A stretch of 64,000 bases of DNA from Enterobacter cloacae (GCF_013375935.1 NZ_CP056117.1:2604001-2668000); one strand, 5' to 3'. Shown: positions 48,465-57,454, counted from the first letter of the stretch. The notes: generated by a model from the letters alone, not told the origin. Numbers and translations: made by a program.

Positions 48465-49320
48465 ATGCCGCCTGTTCAGCGGTCTGCTGCGCTTTCAGCC
48501 AGGCAATTTCTTCCGCCCAGATATCCGGGTTGATGGTTTCCAGCACCATCGGAATGCCGTCGAAGCGGGCGTCCTGCATAATAAAGCGGAACGCATCGTG
48601 GCCAATATTGCCTTCGCCCAGGCTGTGGTGGCGGTCAACGCGGCTGCCGAAAGCGCTTTTCGCATCGTTTAAGTGCATGCCGCGCAGGTAGTTAAAGCCA
48701 ACAATCCGCTCGAACTCGTCGAAGGTGTTCTTCGTTGCCTCGGTCGTGCGCAGGTCATAGCCTGCCGCAAACGCGTGGCAGGTATCAATGCACACGCCCA
48801 CGCGGGATTTGTCTTCCACGCCGTCGATGATCGCCGCCAGATGTTCGAACCTGAAGCCCAGGTTGCTGCCCTGACCGGCGGTGTTTTCAATCACCGCCGT
48901 CACGCCTTTAGTTTTATCCAGCGTGATGTTAATGGACTCGGCAATGCGCGCCAGGCAGGCGTCTTCATCGATCTGCATCAGATGGCTACCCGGATGGAAG
49001 TTGAGCAGCGTCAGGCCCAGCTGCTCGCAGCGCTGTACCTCATCCAGGAACGCTTCACGGGATTTTTCCAGCGCCTCAGCAACCGGGTGGCCGAGGTTAA
49101 TCAGATAGCTGTCGTGCGGGAGGATCTGGCCTGGCCCATAGCGGTACTTCTCGCAGGCGGCCCTGAAGCTATCAATCACTTCAGCGGTGAGGGGAGCAGC
49201 GCGCCACTGGCGCTGATTTTTGGTGAACAGGGCGAAGGCGGTCGCCTCGATTTCGGCGGCACGAATGGCGGCATTCGCAAGGCCACCGGCAGCGCTAACG
49301 TGCGCTCCAACATATTTCAT
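48463..49320 (-). CDS. nfo: Endonuclease IV
   Basis: AP endonuclease that cleaves 5' of abasic sites and removes blocked 3' ends. In E. coli it is induced by SoxRS. It is 285 residues, the same as E. coli. The TIM-barrel metal ligands sit in the family motifs [34 protein letters not shown] and [16 protein letters not shown] (signatures 1-3 of the AP endonuclease 2 family). Its ribosome site AGGAG, seven bases before the ATG, is part of the right arm of a perfect 14-bp inverted repeat. In E. coli several nucleoside genes separate nfo from fruA; here they are adjacent. Confidence 0.97.
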   Translation of the reverse strand: MKYVGAHVSAAGGLANAAIRAAEIEATAFALFTKNQRQWRAAPLTAEVIDSFRAACEKYRYGPGQILPHDSYLINLGHPVAEALEKSREAFLDEVQRCEQLGLTLLNFHPGSHLMQIDEDACLARIAESINITLDKTKGVTAVIENTAGQGSNLGFRFEHLAAIIDGVEDKSRVGVCIDTCHAFAAGYDLRTTEATKNTFDEFERIVGFNYLRGMHLNDAKSAFGSRVDRHHSLGEGNIGHDAFRFIMQDARFDGIPMVLETINPDIWAEEIAWLKAQQTAEQAA

Positions 49321-49327
49321 AAAAAGA

Positions 49328-49370
49328 CTCCTGTTAACCCGAAACGCCTATGATAACGGGTTAACAGGAG
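49328..49370 (-). terminator. Perfect hairpin: yeiH terminator that includes the nfo ribosome-binding site
   Basis: Arms CTCCTGTTAACCCG and CGGGTTAACAGGAG (14 bp, no mismatch) are separated by 15 bases. On the minus strand the second arm is followed by TCTTTTT and then the nfo ATG. The structure therefore looks like an intrinsic terminator for yeiH, and its last stem bases are the nfo Shine-Dalgarno. A -10-like TATCAT lies in the loop. Confidence 0.7.
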
Positions 49371-49384
49371 AAGGACGAGATGGT

Positions 49385-50431
49385 TTATGCCAGCAGGCTG
49401 TGTACGGCGAGGTTAATCGCGCCGCCGCCCACAATCAGCCAGATGAAGAGCACCAGCGCCATCAGCAGCGGCTTCGCACCGGCTTTTTTCAGGGCGCTCA
49501 CGTGCGTGGTTACGCCCAGCGCCGCCATCGCCATGGCCAGCAGTACCGTATCCAGCGTGACCAGCATATCCACCACCGCCTTCGGCAGCAGGTGGAAGGA
49601 GTTAAAGATGGCAACCACGATAAACAGGATCGCAAACCATGGAATGGTGATTTTACTTTTCTCGTTGCCGCCCGCCGGCGCCAGCTGTTTAACCCGCGCC
49701 GCCAGGAAAATCAGGAACGGTGCCAGCATCATTACGCGCAGCATTTTAGCGATGACCGCCGCGTTTTCCGCATCCGGACTGATGGCGTGACCTGCCGCTA
49801 CCACCTGCGCCACTTCATGCATGGTTGAACCGATATAGATACCGTAGGTTTCCGGGCTGAACCAGTGCGCCACCAGCGGATACATGGCCGGATAGAGGAA
49901 GATCGCCAGCGTACCGAAGATGACCACCGTCGCGACGGCCACCGTAACTTTACTGGCCTCGGCCTTAACCACCGGCTCCGTCGCCAGCACCGCGGCCGCG
50001 CCGCAGATGCTGCTGCCAGCACCAATCAGCCAGCTGGTTTGTTTATCGAGCCCAAAGATCTTCTGGCCGATGAAGCACGCCAGTAAAAAGGTGCTCGTAA
50101 GGGTCAGGACGTCGATGGCAATCCCGCTGACGCCCACATCCGCAATCTGCGAAAAGGTGAGGCGAAAGCCGTAAAGGATGATCCCGAGACGCAATAAATG
50201 CTGTTTGGCGAAAATAACGCCCCCGTCACAGGATTTCCAGATGTGCGGATAAACGGTATTCCCGACGACCATGCCGAGCAGAATGGCCAGCGTTAAGGCG
50301 CTGAATCCTGCACCGGCCACCGCCGGAATGCTGCCGCCCCATAAGGCGACACCGGTAACCACGGCGCTGAGCGCAAGACCCGGCACGAAGTGCCACACTG
50401 TACGATGATGTTGTAAGGTGATTTCTGACAT
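49385..50431 (-). CDS. yeiH: YeiH, UPF0324 (PSE family) inner-membrane protein
   Basis: A 348-residue membrane protein with about 10-11 helices, a member of the putative sulfate-exporter (UPF0324) family. E. coli YeiH has 349 residues. Conserved stretches include [19 protein letters not shown] and [18 protein letters not shown]. The substrate is not established. It is divergent from the LysR regulator gene yeiE, the classic layout of a LysR regulator and its target. A terminator-like hairpin separates it from nfo. Confidence 0.9.
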   Translation of the reverse strand: MSEITLQHHRTVWHFVPGLALSAVVTGVALWGGSIPAVAGAGFSALTLAILLGMVVGNTVYPHIWKSCDGGVIFAKQHLLRLGIILYGFRLTFSQIADVGVSGIAIDVLTLTSTFLLACFIGQKIFGLDKQTSWLIGAGSSICGAAAVLATEPVVKAEASKVTVAVATVVIFGTLAIFLYPAMYPLVAHWFSPETYGIYIGSTMHEVAQVVAAGHAISPDAENAAVIAKMLRVMMLAPFLIFLAARVKQLAPAGGNEKSKITIPWFAILFIVVAIFNSFHLLPKAVVDMLVTLDTVLLAMAMAALGVTTHVSALKKAGAKPLLMALVLFIWLIVGGGAINLAVHSLLA

Positions 50432-50483
50432 AACCTTCTCCTTTGTCTGGCTAAAGGTTACGGCGCTCTGGCTTAAAAATAAA

Positions 50484-50507
50484 ATTGATTATATATTTAT
50501 AATCAAT
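50484..50507. promoter_or_regulatory. Dyad in the yeiH-yeiE intergenic region, candidate YeiE site
   Basis: ATTGATTA and TAATCAAT are perfect 8-bp arms around the AT-rich spacer TATATTTA. LysR-type regulators bind such interrupted dyads between divergent genes. It lies 22 bases before the yeiE start, consistent with autoregulation. Confidence 0.6.
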
Positions 50508-50528
50508 CTTTATAAGTGGTAAGCAACT

Positions 50529-51395
50529 ATGCACATTACATTGCGTCAGCTGGAAGTTTTTGCCGAAGTGCTGAAGAGCGGCTCGACGACCCAGGCGTCA
50601 CAAATGCTGGCGCTCTCGCAGTCTGCCGTCAGCGCGGCCTTAACCGATCTTGAAGGCCAGCTAGGCGTCCAGCTGTTCGACAGGGTAGGGAAGCGGCTGG
50701 TGGTGAACGAACATGGCCGACTGCTCTACCCGCGCGCGCTGGCGTTGCTGGAGCAGGCCGTCGAAATCGAACAGCTGTTCCGCGAGGACAACGGTGCGAT
50801 CCGCGTGTACGCCAGCAGCACGATCGGTAACTATATTCTGCCGGAAGTGATCGCCCGCTACCGCCGGGATTTCCCGACCCTGCCGCTGGAGATGAGCGTG
50901 GGCAACAGCCAGGATGTCATCAACGCGGTGATTGATTTCCGCGTGGATATCGGGCTTATCGAAGGGCCATGCCACAACGTCGATATCATCGCCGAACCCT
51001 GGCTGGAGGACGAGCTGGTGGTGTTTGCGTCTCCGGCCTCTTCTCTACTGCAGGGCGAGGTCACGCTGGAGCGGCTGGCGCAGGCCCAGTGGATCCTGCG
51101 AGAGCAGGGCTCCGGCACGCGTGAGATTGTCGATTATCTGCTGCTCTCGCACCTGCCTCATTTCCAGCTGGGCATGGAGCTGGGCAATTCAGAGGCGATT
51201 AAGCACGCCGTACGCCATGGTCTGGGCATTAGCTGTCTTTCCCGACGGGTGATTGCCGAGCAGCTGGAAACCGGATCGCTGGTTGAGATCCCCGTTCCGC
51301 TGCCGAAGCTGGTGCGCACGCTGTGGTGCATCCACCATCGGCAAAAGCACCTTTCCAGTTCGCTGCAGCGTTTTCTGCGCTACTGCGAGATGTGA
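50529..51395 (+). CDS. yeiE: LysR-type transcriptional regulator YeiE
   Basis: A 288-residue LysR regulator (E. coli 293). The N-terminal winged helix-turn-helix is at about residues 1-60 ([20 protein letters not shown]). The effector-binding domain is at about 90-285, with the well-conserved segment [20 protein letters not shown]. YeiE orthologues have been described as regulators of sulfite or iron homeostasis and of lysP in different enterobacteria; which applies here is not visible. It is divergent from yeiH, with lysP downstream on the same strand. Confidence 0.93.
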   Translation: MHITLRQLEVFAEVLKSGSTTQASQMLALSQSAVSAALTDLEGQLGVQLFDRVGKRLVVNEHGRLLYPRALALLEQAVEIEQLFREDNGAIRVYASSTIGNYILPEVIARYRRDFPTLPLEMSVGNSQDVINAVIDFRVDIGLIEGPCHNVDIIAEPWLEDELVVFASPASSLLQGEVTLERLAQAQWILREQGSGTREIVDYLLLSHLPHFQLGMELGNSEAIKHAVRHGLGISCLSRRVIAEQLETGSLVEIPVPLPKLVRTLWCIHHRQKHLSSSLQRFLRYCEM

Positions 51396-51399
51396 AATC

Positions 51400-51436
51400 G
51401 CCCCTCACCCTGGCCCTCTCCCCAAAGGGGAGAGGG
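51400..51436. repeat. Interspersed palindromic repeat, copy 3
   Basis: CCCCTCACCCTGG followed by the dyad CCCTCTCCCC-AAA-GGGGAGAGGG starts five bases after the yeiE stop. It could also act as a rho-independent stop for yeiE, since AAAAATTATGCTTT follows, although a T run is lacking. Confidence 0.6.
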
Positions 51437-51512
51437 AAAAATTATGCTTTACTTATAATCCTGGCCGAGTCATGAAGCTCTCTTATAACTGAGCATTTCT
51501 GCCGGAAGGAAC

Positions 51513-51531
51513 GCAGATCGTCTGCTACAAT
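51513..51531 (+). promoter_or_regulatory. Candidate lysP -10 with adjoining dyad
   Basis: The -10-like TACAAT is at 51526-51531, immediately preceded by the small perfect dyad GCAGA-TCG-TCTGC at 51513-51525. No good -35 is visible, which suits an activated promoter (ArgP activates lysP in E. coli). Confidence 0.45.
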
Positions 51532-51565
51532 CGCGCCTCATTTATTGAATGGACAGCATTTTCAC

Positions 51566-53035
51566 ATGGTTTCAGAAACTAAAACCACAGAAGCGCCCGC
51601 GCTACGTCGCGCACTTAAGGCGCGTCACCTGACGATGATCGCCATTGGCGGATCTATCGGTACAGGTCTTTTCGTTGCCTCTGGCGCAACGATTTCGGCA
51701 GCAGGCCCGGGTGGGGCACTATTCTCTTATATCCTGATTGGCCTGATGGTGTACTTCCTGATGACCAGCCTGGGCGAACTGGCGGCCTATATGCCGGTAT
51801 CGGGTTCGTTTTCGACCTACGGTCAGAAATACGTTGAAGAAGGCTTCGGCTTCGCGCTGGGCTGGAACTACTGGTACAACTGGGCGGTGACTATCGCCGT
51901 GGATCTTGTCGCCGCACAGCTGGTGATGACCTGGTGGTTCCCGGACACGCCGGGCTGGATCTGGAGTGCGCTGTTCCTTGCGGTGATTTTCCTGCTGAAC
52001 TACATCTCCGTTCGCGGCTTTGGCGAAGCGGAATACTGGTTCTCTTTGATTAAAGTGGCAACCGTCATCATCTTTATCGTCGTCGGTGTGGCGATGATCG
52101 TTGGTATTTTCAAAGGGGCTGAACCGGCCGGGTGGAGCAACTGGAGCATAGGCGATGCGCCGTTTGCCGGAGGCTTCTCGGCGATGATTGGCGTGGCGAT
52201 GATTGTCAGCTTCTCCTTCCAGGGCACCGAGCTGATTGGCATTGCGGCCGGTGAATCCGAAAACCCGGAGAAGAACATTCCTCGCGCGGTGCGTCAGGTG
52301 TTCTGGCGTATCCTGCTGTTCTACGTGTTCGCGATCCTGATTATCAGCCTGATCATTCCGTACACCGATCCTAGCCTGCTGCGTAACGACGTGAAGGACA
52401 TTAGCGTCAGCCCGTTCACGCTGGTCTTCCAGCACGCGGGCCTGCTCTCTGCGGCGGCGGTAATGAACGCGGTGATCCTGACGGCGGTGCTGTCTGCGGG
52501 TAACTCCGGCATGTACGCGTCCACCCGTATGCTCTATACCCTGGCCTGCGACGGCAAAGCGCCGCGGATTTTCTCGAAACTGTCCCGCGGCGGCGTGCCG
52601 CGCAACGCGCTGTACGCGACCACGGTGATTGCCGGTCTGTGCTTCCTGACCTCCATGTTCGGCAACCAGACGGTGTACCTGTGGCTGCTCAATACCTCCG
52701 GTATGACGGGCTTCATCGCCTGGCTGGGCATTGCCATCAGCCACTATCGTTTCCGCCGCGGCTACGTCAAGCAGGGCCACGATCTGAACAACCTGCCGTA
52801 CCGCTCGGGGTTCTTCCCGCTGGGGCCGATTTTTGCCTTCATTCTGTGCCTGATCATCACCCTGGGCCAGAACTACGAAGCCTTCCTTGCGGACACCATC
52901 GACTGGGGCGCCGTGACGGCCACCTATATCGGTATTCCGCTGTTCCTGATTATCTGGTTCGGCTACAAGCTGACGAAAGGAACCCGCTTCGTTCGCTACA
53001 GTGAAATGGATTTCCCGGAACGATTTAAACGCTAA
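51566..53035 (+). CDS. lysP: LysP lysine-specific permease
   Basis: Lysine:proton symporter of the amino acid-polyamine-organocation superfamily. In E. coli it also senses lysine for CadC. From the ATG at 51566 it has 489 residues, equal to E. coli; a TTG seven codons upstream is also open. It has twelve helices. The APC motif GGSIGTGLFVASG is in helix 1, and SFQGTELIGIAAGESENP is in the family consensus region. The ribosome site is poor. It is followed by an intrinsic terminator and the convergent receptor gene. Confidence 0.96.
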   Translation: MVSETKTTEAPALRRALKARHLTMIAIGGSIGTGLFVASGATISAAGPGGALFSYILIGLMVYFLMTSLGELAAYMPVSGSFSTYGQKYVEEGFGFALGWNYWYNWAVTIAVDLVAAQLVMTWWFPDTPGWIWSALFLAVIFLLNYISVRGFGEAEYWFSLIKVATVIIFIVVGVAMIVGIFKGAEPAGWSNWSIGDAPFAGGFSAMIGVAMIVSFSFQGTELIGIAAGESENPEKNIPRAVRQVFWRILLFYVFAILIISLIIPYTDPSLLRNDVKDISVSPFTLVFQHAGLLSAAAVMNAVILTAVLSAGNSGMYASTRMLYTLACDGKAPRIFSKLSRGGVPRNALYATTVIAGLCFLTSMFGNQTVYLWLLNTSGMTGFIAWLGIAISHYRFRRGYVKQGHDLNNLPYRSGFFPLGPIFAFILCLIITLGQNYEAFLADTIDWGAVTATYIGIPLFLIIWFGYKLTKGTRFVRYSEMDFPERFKR

Positions 53036-53052
53036 ACGCACTTCCTCTCTTT

Positions 53053-53080
53053 AAGCCCGCTCATTTGAGCGGGCTTTTTT
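53053..53080 (+). terminator. lysP intrinsic terminator
   Basis: An eleven-base stem AAGCCCGCTCA/TGAGCGGGCTT with a tiny loop, followed by a T run. The reverse side lacks a T run, so it acts mainly for lysP. Confidence 0.85.
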
Positions 53081-53089
53081 ATGGGCAGA

Positions 53090-55075
53090 TCAGAAGCTGT
53101 AGGTCATGCCAACCGTATAGCGACGCCCGTCAAGCACGGTGTCATACGTATCGTAATCAATCTGCTTATCAAGCACGTTATACACACCGGCGGTAACAAG
53201 CAGGTTTTTGTTCGCGTTGTAGCGCAGACCGACATCAACCTGAGTGTAGGACGGCGTGCCCTGGGACATTGACGTACGGCTCAGATACTCGGACGTTTTA
53301 CCGCGAAGGTTCAGACGGCTCCAGAAACCGACGTCGGGCGTCGCCTGCCAGTCCAGGGTGGTGTTGAACATGTGCTTAGGCATTTTGTTCAGCGGCTTGC
53401 CGGAGAACTGACCGCTCTTCTGCTCGGATTCGGTATAGGTATAGTTTGCGGTCCAGTTCACATCGCGCGAGATTTTCCAGCCGAACGAGGACTCCACGCC
53501 GCGCATGTTGGCTTTGTCCACGTTGACGCGGTCGCTCACGAAATCATAGCTGTGATCGCCAATCGTACAGGCGGGATCGGCGCTGCTGTTACAGCGGCGA
53601 ACTTCCGTAATCTTGTCCTTGAAGTCGGTATTAAACAGCGTCACGCCGGCATTCAGGTTATCGTTGTTATCCCAGAGCAGGGCGAGCTCTTCGCTGAGGC
53701 TCTTCTCTGGTTTCAGATCCGGGTTGCCAACGATGATACCGTCAAGACGGCCGCCACCCGTTACCTGGCCCCAGCTGGCGGAAGACTGACGCAGATCCGG
53801 CGCCCGATAGCCAGCCGAAACCCCGCCTTTCAGCGTCCACTGTTCGGCCAGGTGCCATACGCCGTAACCGCGCGGCGTCCAGTTCGTCCCGTAGTTTTGG
53901 TCTTTGTCCATACGCAGGCCACCGGTCAACGTAAAGCTTTCCGTCATTGACCATTCATCTTCGGCAAACAGGGCCCAGCTCCAGCGAGTCAGTTTGTTCA
54001 GGCCGTCCGCAGCTTCCAGCTGATTGCCCTTGTCGCGCAGTTTCTCATACCGATACTGCCCGCCGAGGGTCAATGTATGATCGCCGAGGAAAATCTGGTT
54101 CTGGTTGTTGAAGGTGGTGTTATACGAGCGCATTTTGCGACCTGGGTTATTGGTCTCTTCCTGCTGGATATAGCTGGTGGTATTGAAGTCGTCGTAATAC
54201 CCGCTGTGGGTTAAGGAGTAAGTTGTATGCTCATAGCGCGAGTCGCTTTTGGTATTTGGCTTACAGGTCGTTCCCCGGCAGGTTTCAGCCGCTTTCGACA
54301 TCCCTGGCGTGCTGTTTCTGTCCTGAAGCTCACGAGCAAAATCAAGATCGAAATCGTTCTTCTCGTCCGGCGTGAAGTTCAGCGTAATGCCACCGTTACG
54401 CATTTTCTGCTCGTTATACCCGTTCACTATCTTATCTTCGGCGCGGCGTGACAAAAGCCCCGTCACTTTTGCGCCCAGCAGGCCGTCAATCAGAGGACCT
54501 GAAGCGTAGGCGTTGGTCTGGAAGATGTCGCCGGAATCATGGTTTTCCTGGAAGGTTGCATCGCCATGCAAAGAACCGGTCCAGGCTTTGGTGTTCGAGA
54601 CTTTTTTGGTAATGACGTTGATGACACCACCCATAGCATCAGAGCCGTAAAGCGAGGACATCGGGCCGCGGATGACCTCGATGCGCTCTATGGACTCCAG
54701 TGGCGGCAGCCAGCCTTGTTCAATACCCGAGTTATCGCTGTTTGGGCGGGTGCTTCGCGTACTGACGCGTTTGCCGTTCACCAGAAACAAGGTGTACTGA
54801 GATGCCATACCGCGAATGCTGATATCACTGCTACTCCCGCCGCCAGTGACGACAACGCCCGGGACGTCTCTCAGGGCATCGGTAACATCACGGTAGGCTT
54901 TATCTTCAATCTGCTGTTTCGAAATAACAGAGATGGAGGCGGGGGCATTCTGGATCTTTTGTTCAAAACCCGTCGCGGTGACGACAACGGTGTCCTGATC
55001 GGCTGCGTGAACGAAGGGGGTAAATGTGGCAGCGCCAACGGCGACGGCCAGGAGCTTAACGCGGAGTATTGTCAT
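53090..55075 (-). CDS. cirA: TonB-dependent catecholate siderophore receptor, CirA/IrgA type
   Basis: Outer-membrane receptor predicted to import iron-catecholate complexes (enterobactin breakdown products or similar), possibly also a colicin receptor. From the ATG at 55075 it has 661 residues, with a signal peptide ending FTPFVHA and a TonB box DTVVVTA at the mature N-terminus. The plug domain has IQNAPASISVISKQQIEDK and IEVIRGPMSSLYGSDAMGG. A 22-stranded barrel ends in a C-terminal Phe. It occupies the cirA position (between lysP and yeiG). In what I recall of sequences, its plug reads closer to Vibrio IrgA (shared GIEQGWLPPL, DISIRGM) than to E. coli CirA. The open frame to 55207 is not conserved. 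Confidence 0.85.
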   Translation of the reverse strand: MTILRVKLLAVAVGAATFTPFVHAADQDTVVVTATGFEQKIQNAPASISVISKQQIEDKAYRDVTDALRDVPGVVVTGGGSSSDISIRGMASQYTLFLVNGKRVSTRSTRPNSDNSGIEQGWLPPLESIERIEVIRGPMSSLYGSDAMGGVINVITKKVSNTKAWTGSLHGDATFQENHDSGDIFQTNAYASGPLIDGLLGAKVTGLLSRRAEDKIVNGYNEQKMRNGGITLNFTPDEKNDFDLDFARELQDRNSTPGMSKAAETCRGTTCKPNTKSDSRYEHTTYSLTHSGYYDDFNTTSYIQQEETNNPGRKMRSYNTTFNNQNQIFLGDHTLTLGGQYRYEKLRDKGNQLEAADGLNKLTRWSWALFAEDEWSMTESFTLTGGLRMDKDQNYGTNWTPRGYGVWHLAEQWTLKGGVSAGYRAPDLRQSSASWGQVTGGGRLDGIIVGNPDLKPEKSLSEELALLWDNNDNLNAGVTLFNTDFKDKITEVRRCNSSADPACTIGDHSYDFVSDRVNVDKANMRGVESSFGWKISRDVNWTANYTYTESEQKSGQFSGKPLNKMPKHMFNTTLDWQATPDVGFWSRLNLRGKTSEYLSRTSMSQGTPSYTQVDVGLRYNANKNLLVTAGVYNVLDKQIDYDTYDTVLDGRRYTVGMTYSF

Positions 55076-55201
55076 TTGTACATTCCATATAAAAAGAATA
55101 AAACTCCATCGGGATAACCCTGAGAACTGTATGTTTTTGTCTTTTAAGAACTCTTTGAGATGGAGAAGAGCCTGGAATTGTACAAAAGAATGTAGAATTG
55201 T

Positions 55202-55234
55202 AAACACAAATGATAATTGAAATCATTTGTGTTT
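55202..55234. promoter_or_regulatory. Fur box of the catecholate receptor gene
   Basis: Perfect 13-bp arms AAACACAAATGAT and ATCATTTGTGTTT flank AATTGAA. The core ATGATAATTGAAATCATTT closely matches the Fur consensus. It lies about 130 bases upstream of the receptor start on the minus strand, consistent with iron repression. Confidence 0.8.
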
Positions 55235-55302
55235 GATGTAAATAAAAAAAACCGGTCTGGTTTCAAGCGGATAGGATTATGTAAATGAGGGGGAGGGGAT
55301 AG

Positions 55303-55328
55303 GCCCGGTATACAGGAGTCTACCGGGC
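55303..55328. repeat. Hairpin downstream of yeiG
   Basis: Arms GCCCGGTA and TACCGGGC are separated by ten bases, 13 bases after the yeiG stop. There is no T run in either direction, so it may be an RNA 3'-end stabiliser or a REP-type remnant rather than a terminator. Confidence 0.5.
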
Positions 55329-55340
55329 AAAAGGCCGAAC

Positions 55341-56168
55341 TTACCTGAACAAATGCTCCGCATGGAAGCGGAGATGGTCCTCAATAAAGGACGCCATAAA
55401 GTAATAGCTGTGGTCGTATCCCGGCTGGATGCGCAGCGTCAGCGGCCAGTCTTTCTGACGCGCCGCTTCGGCCAGCACCGCAGGCTGTAGCTGCCCGGCG
55501 AGGAACTGATCCGCATCACCCTGATCGATAAGCATCGGAATCGCGTCTTCCGTCCGGCTTGCCAGCATCAGCGCGCAGCTGTCCCATTCCTGCCATTTTT
55601 GTACATCTTCCCCCAGATAGGCCGTAAAGGCTTTTTGCCCCCACGGTACCTGCGTTGGGTTCACGATGGGCGCAAATGCCGACACGCTCGCGTACTTACC
55701 CGGATTTTTCAGCGCCATTATCAGCGCGCCGTGGCCGCCCATGGAGTGACCGCTAATCGCGCAGCGCTCGCTCACCGCGAATTCTGACTGAATCAGTGCA
55801 GGTAGTTCATCACGGACATAATCATACATGCGGTAGTGGCTCGCCCACGGCTGCTCGGTGGCGTTCAGATAGAATCCGGCGCCTTTGCCTAAATCGTACC
55901 CGGCATCGTCCGCCACATCATCCCCTCGCGGGCTGGTGTCTGGCATCACCAGCGCGATGCCCAGCTCAGCGGCAATACGCTGGGCTCCCGCTTTAGTGGT
56001 GAAGTTTTCGTCATTGCAGGTCAGGCCTGAAAGCCAGAACAGAACCGGTGGATTTTCCGTCGGTGGGAGGAAAATGCTGAACGTCATGGCGCAGTTCAGG
56101 ACGGTGGAGTCGTGCCGCCAGCGCTGCTGTCGACCTTCAAAACAACGATGCTCTTCGAGCAGTTCCAT
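55341..56168 (-). CDS. yeiG: S-formylglutathione hydrolase YeiG
   Basis: Esterase-D-type serine hydrolase that releases formate from S-formylglutathione in formaldehyde detoxification. The ATG at 56168 with AAGGAG seven bases upstream gives 275 residues (E. coli 278). The alpha/beta-hydrolase nucleophile elbow is GHSMGGHG. The catalytic acid lies near [11 protein letters not shown], and the histidine is in GYDHSYYF. The N-terminal [19 protein letters not shown] is as in E. coli. The upstream frame to 56207 lacks a ribosome site. No adh/frmA partner is nearby. Confidence 0.94.
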   Translation of the reverse strand: MELLEEHRCFEGRQQRWRHDSTVLNCAMTFSIFLPPTENPPVLFWLSGLTCNDENFTTKAGAQRIAAELGIALVMPDTSPRGDDVADDAGYDLGKGAGFYLNATEQPWASHYRMYDYVRDELPALIQSEFAVSERCAISGHSMGGHGALIMALKNPGKYASVSAFAPIVNPTQVPWGQKAFTAYLGEDVQKWQEWDSCALMLASRTEDAIPMLIDQGDADQFLAGQLQPAVLAEAARQKDWPLTLRIQPGYDHSYYFMASFIEDHLRFHAEHLFR

Positions 56169-56196
56169 GCAGGGCTCCTTATACGGAAGACTATTC

Positions 56197-56223
56197 ATGA
56201 AACTCATAATACAGAGTTTTCAT
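56197..56223. promoter_or_regulatory. Inverted repeat between yeiG and the MFS gene
   Basis: ATGAAACTC and GAGTTTTCAT form an almost perfect dyad around a -10-like TATTAT read on the minus strand. It is a possible operator for yeiG. I cannot name the regulator. Confidence 0.35.
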
Positions 56224-56305
56224 TGACCTGTGAGCAACTTTCACTTTCGCAGGACGGCGAGATGTTGCATCATGATTTTACTTTTCTTTAACATTTGGAG
56301 CGATC

Positions 56306-57454
56306 ATGGCGCTGCGTATCGCGCTCAGCGGATTTGTGGTTCTGGTCGTGGCGATGGGGATAGGGCGCTTCGCCTTCACGCCTCAGGTGCCGCTGATGAT
56401 TGCCGCCGGGCAACTCACGCTCACCAGCGCGGGGCTGGTCGCGGCGATGAACTATCTGGGCTATCTGGTAGGCGCGTGGGATGCCATGCGCGCCCATCGC
56501 TTCGTTGAAACGCGTCTCTGGCTGGGCATTGGCGGCGCGGTGGCGCTGACGCTGCTCTCCGCGGCGGCAGATAACGCCATCGTTCACGGCCTGCTGCGCT
56601 TTGTGATTGGCTGCATGAGCGGCTGGTCGATGGTGCTGATTGCCGCCTGGACCAACGAGCGGCTGGGGCAGCTGGGCAAGCCGGGGCTGAGTGCGGCCGT
56701 CTTTGCCGGTCCCGGTGCCGGTATTGCCCTGAGCGGCCTGCTGGCGGTCTATATTCAGGCGAAATCCCTGTCCGCCGGAGCGGCATGGCAAATTTACGGC
56801 GTGCTGGCGCTGGTGCTGATTGCGCTGGTGGCCCGGTATCTGCCGCGTGCGGGTCAGCTTCATCGTCCGGGTTCCGCACCTGAACCGCTGCTGCTGACCG
56901 CAGATTTAAAGCGCCTGGTCTGGAGCTACAGCCTGGCGGGGTTTGGCTATATCCTCCCGGCGACCTTCCTGTCGCAAATGGCGACCGTGCGCTTTCCCGG
57001 CAGCCTGTTTGCCCAGTTTGTCTGGCCGATTTTTGGCGCCGCCTCGGTGGTGGGAATTGCCCTCAGCATCATCCTGCGCCATACCTCGACGTCCAACCGC
57101 AGGCTGGCGATTGTCCTGTGGCTACAGGGCGTTGGCGTGCTGGCGGCATGGCTCCTGCCGGGCATTGGCGGTTTGCTGACGGGCGGGCTGCTGGTGGGCG
57201 GCGGTTTCCTCTGCGCCGTACAGCTCTCCCTTTTATACGGGCGCGAGCTGGCGCCAGACCACACGCGCTACATGGCGGGACTGCTCACCACCGGGTATGC
57301 CATCGGTCAGCTGATCGGTCCGGTCACCTCGGCCCTGTCGACCTGGCTTACCCACCGGCTGGAGCCTGCGCTTGGGCTGGCCGGTATCGCGCTCTTTGTT
57401 GCTGGCGGCCTTGTCTGGAATCGTCACGCTGAAAGGCAACAGCAATTGCAATAA
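56306..57454 (+). CDS. YbfB/YjiJ-family MFS transporter
   Basis: A 382-residue major facilitator with 12 predicted helices. The N-terminus GIGRFAFTPQVPLM is characteristic of the YbfB/YjiJ family. Each half shows the usual short loops and small-residue-rich helices. The substrate is unknown. GGAG at 56297-56300 precedes the ATG. In E. coli yeiG and folE are neighbours with nothing between them, so this gene is an insertion at a conserved junction, or an ancestral gene lost in E. coli. It lies about 100 bases upstream of folE on the same strand. Confidence 0.82.
   Translation: MALRIALSGFVVLVVAMGIGRFAFTPQVPLMIAAGQLTLTSAGLVAAMNYLGYLVGAWDAMRAHRFVETRLWLGIGGAVALTLLSAAADNAIVHGLLRFVIGCMSGWSMVLIAAWTNERLGQLGKPGLSAAVFAGPGAGIALSGLLAVYIQAKSLSAGAAWQIYGVLALVLIALVARYLPRAGQLHRPGSAPEPLLLTADLKRLVWSYSLAGFGYILPATFLSQMATVRFPGSLFAQFVWPIFGAASVVGIALSIILRHTSTSNRRLAIVLWLQGVGVLAAWLLPGIGGLLTGGLLVGGGFLCAVQLSLLYGRELAPDHTRYMAGLLTTGYAIGQLIGPVTSALSTWLTHRLEPALGLAGIALFVAGGLVWNRHAERQQQLQ

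Noticed and set aside
51719..53041. A 440-codon open frame on the minus strand
   Set aside because: It is exactly antisense to lysP, has biased low-complexity composition rich in Arg, Gln, His and Asp, no ribosome site and no recognisable domain. It is a shadow of a G+C-rich gene.
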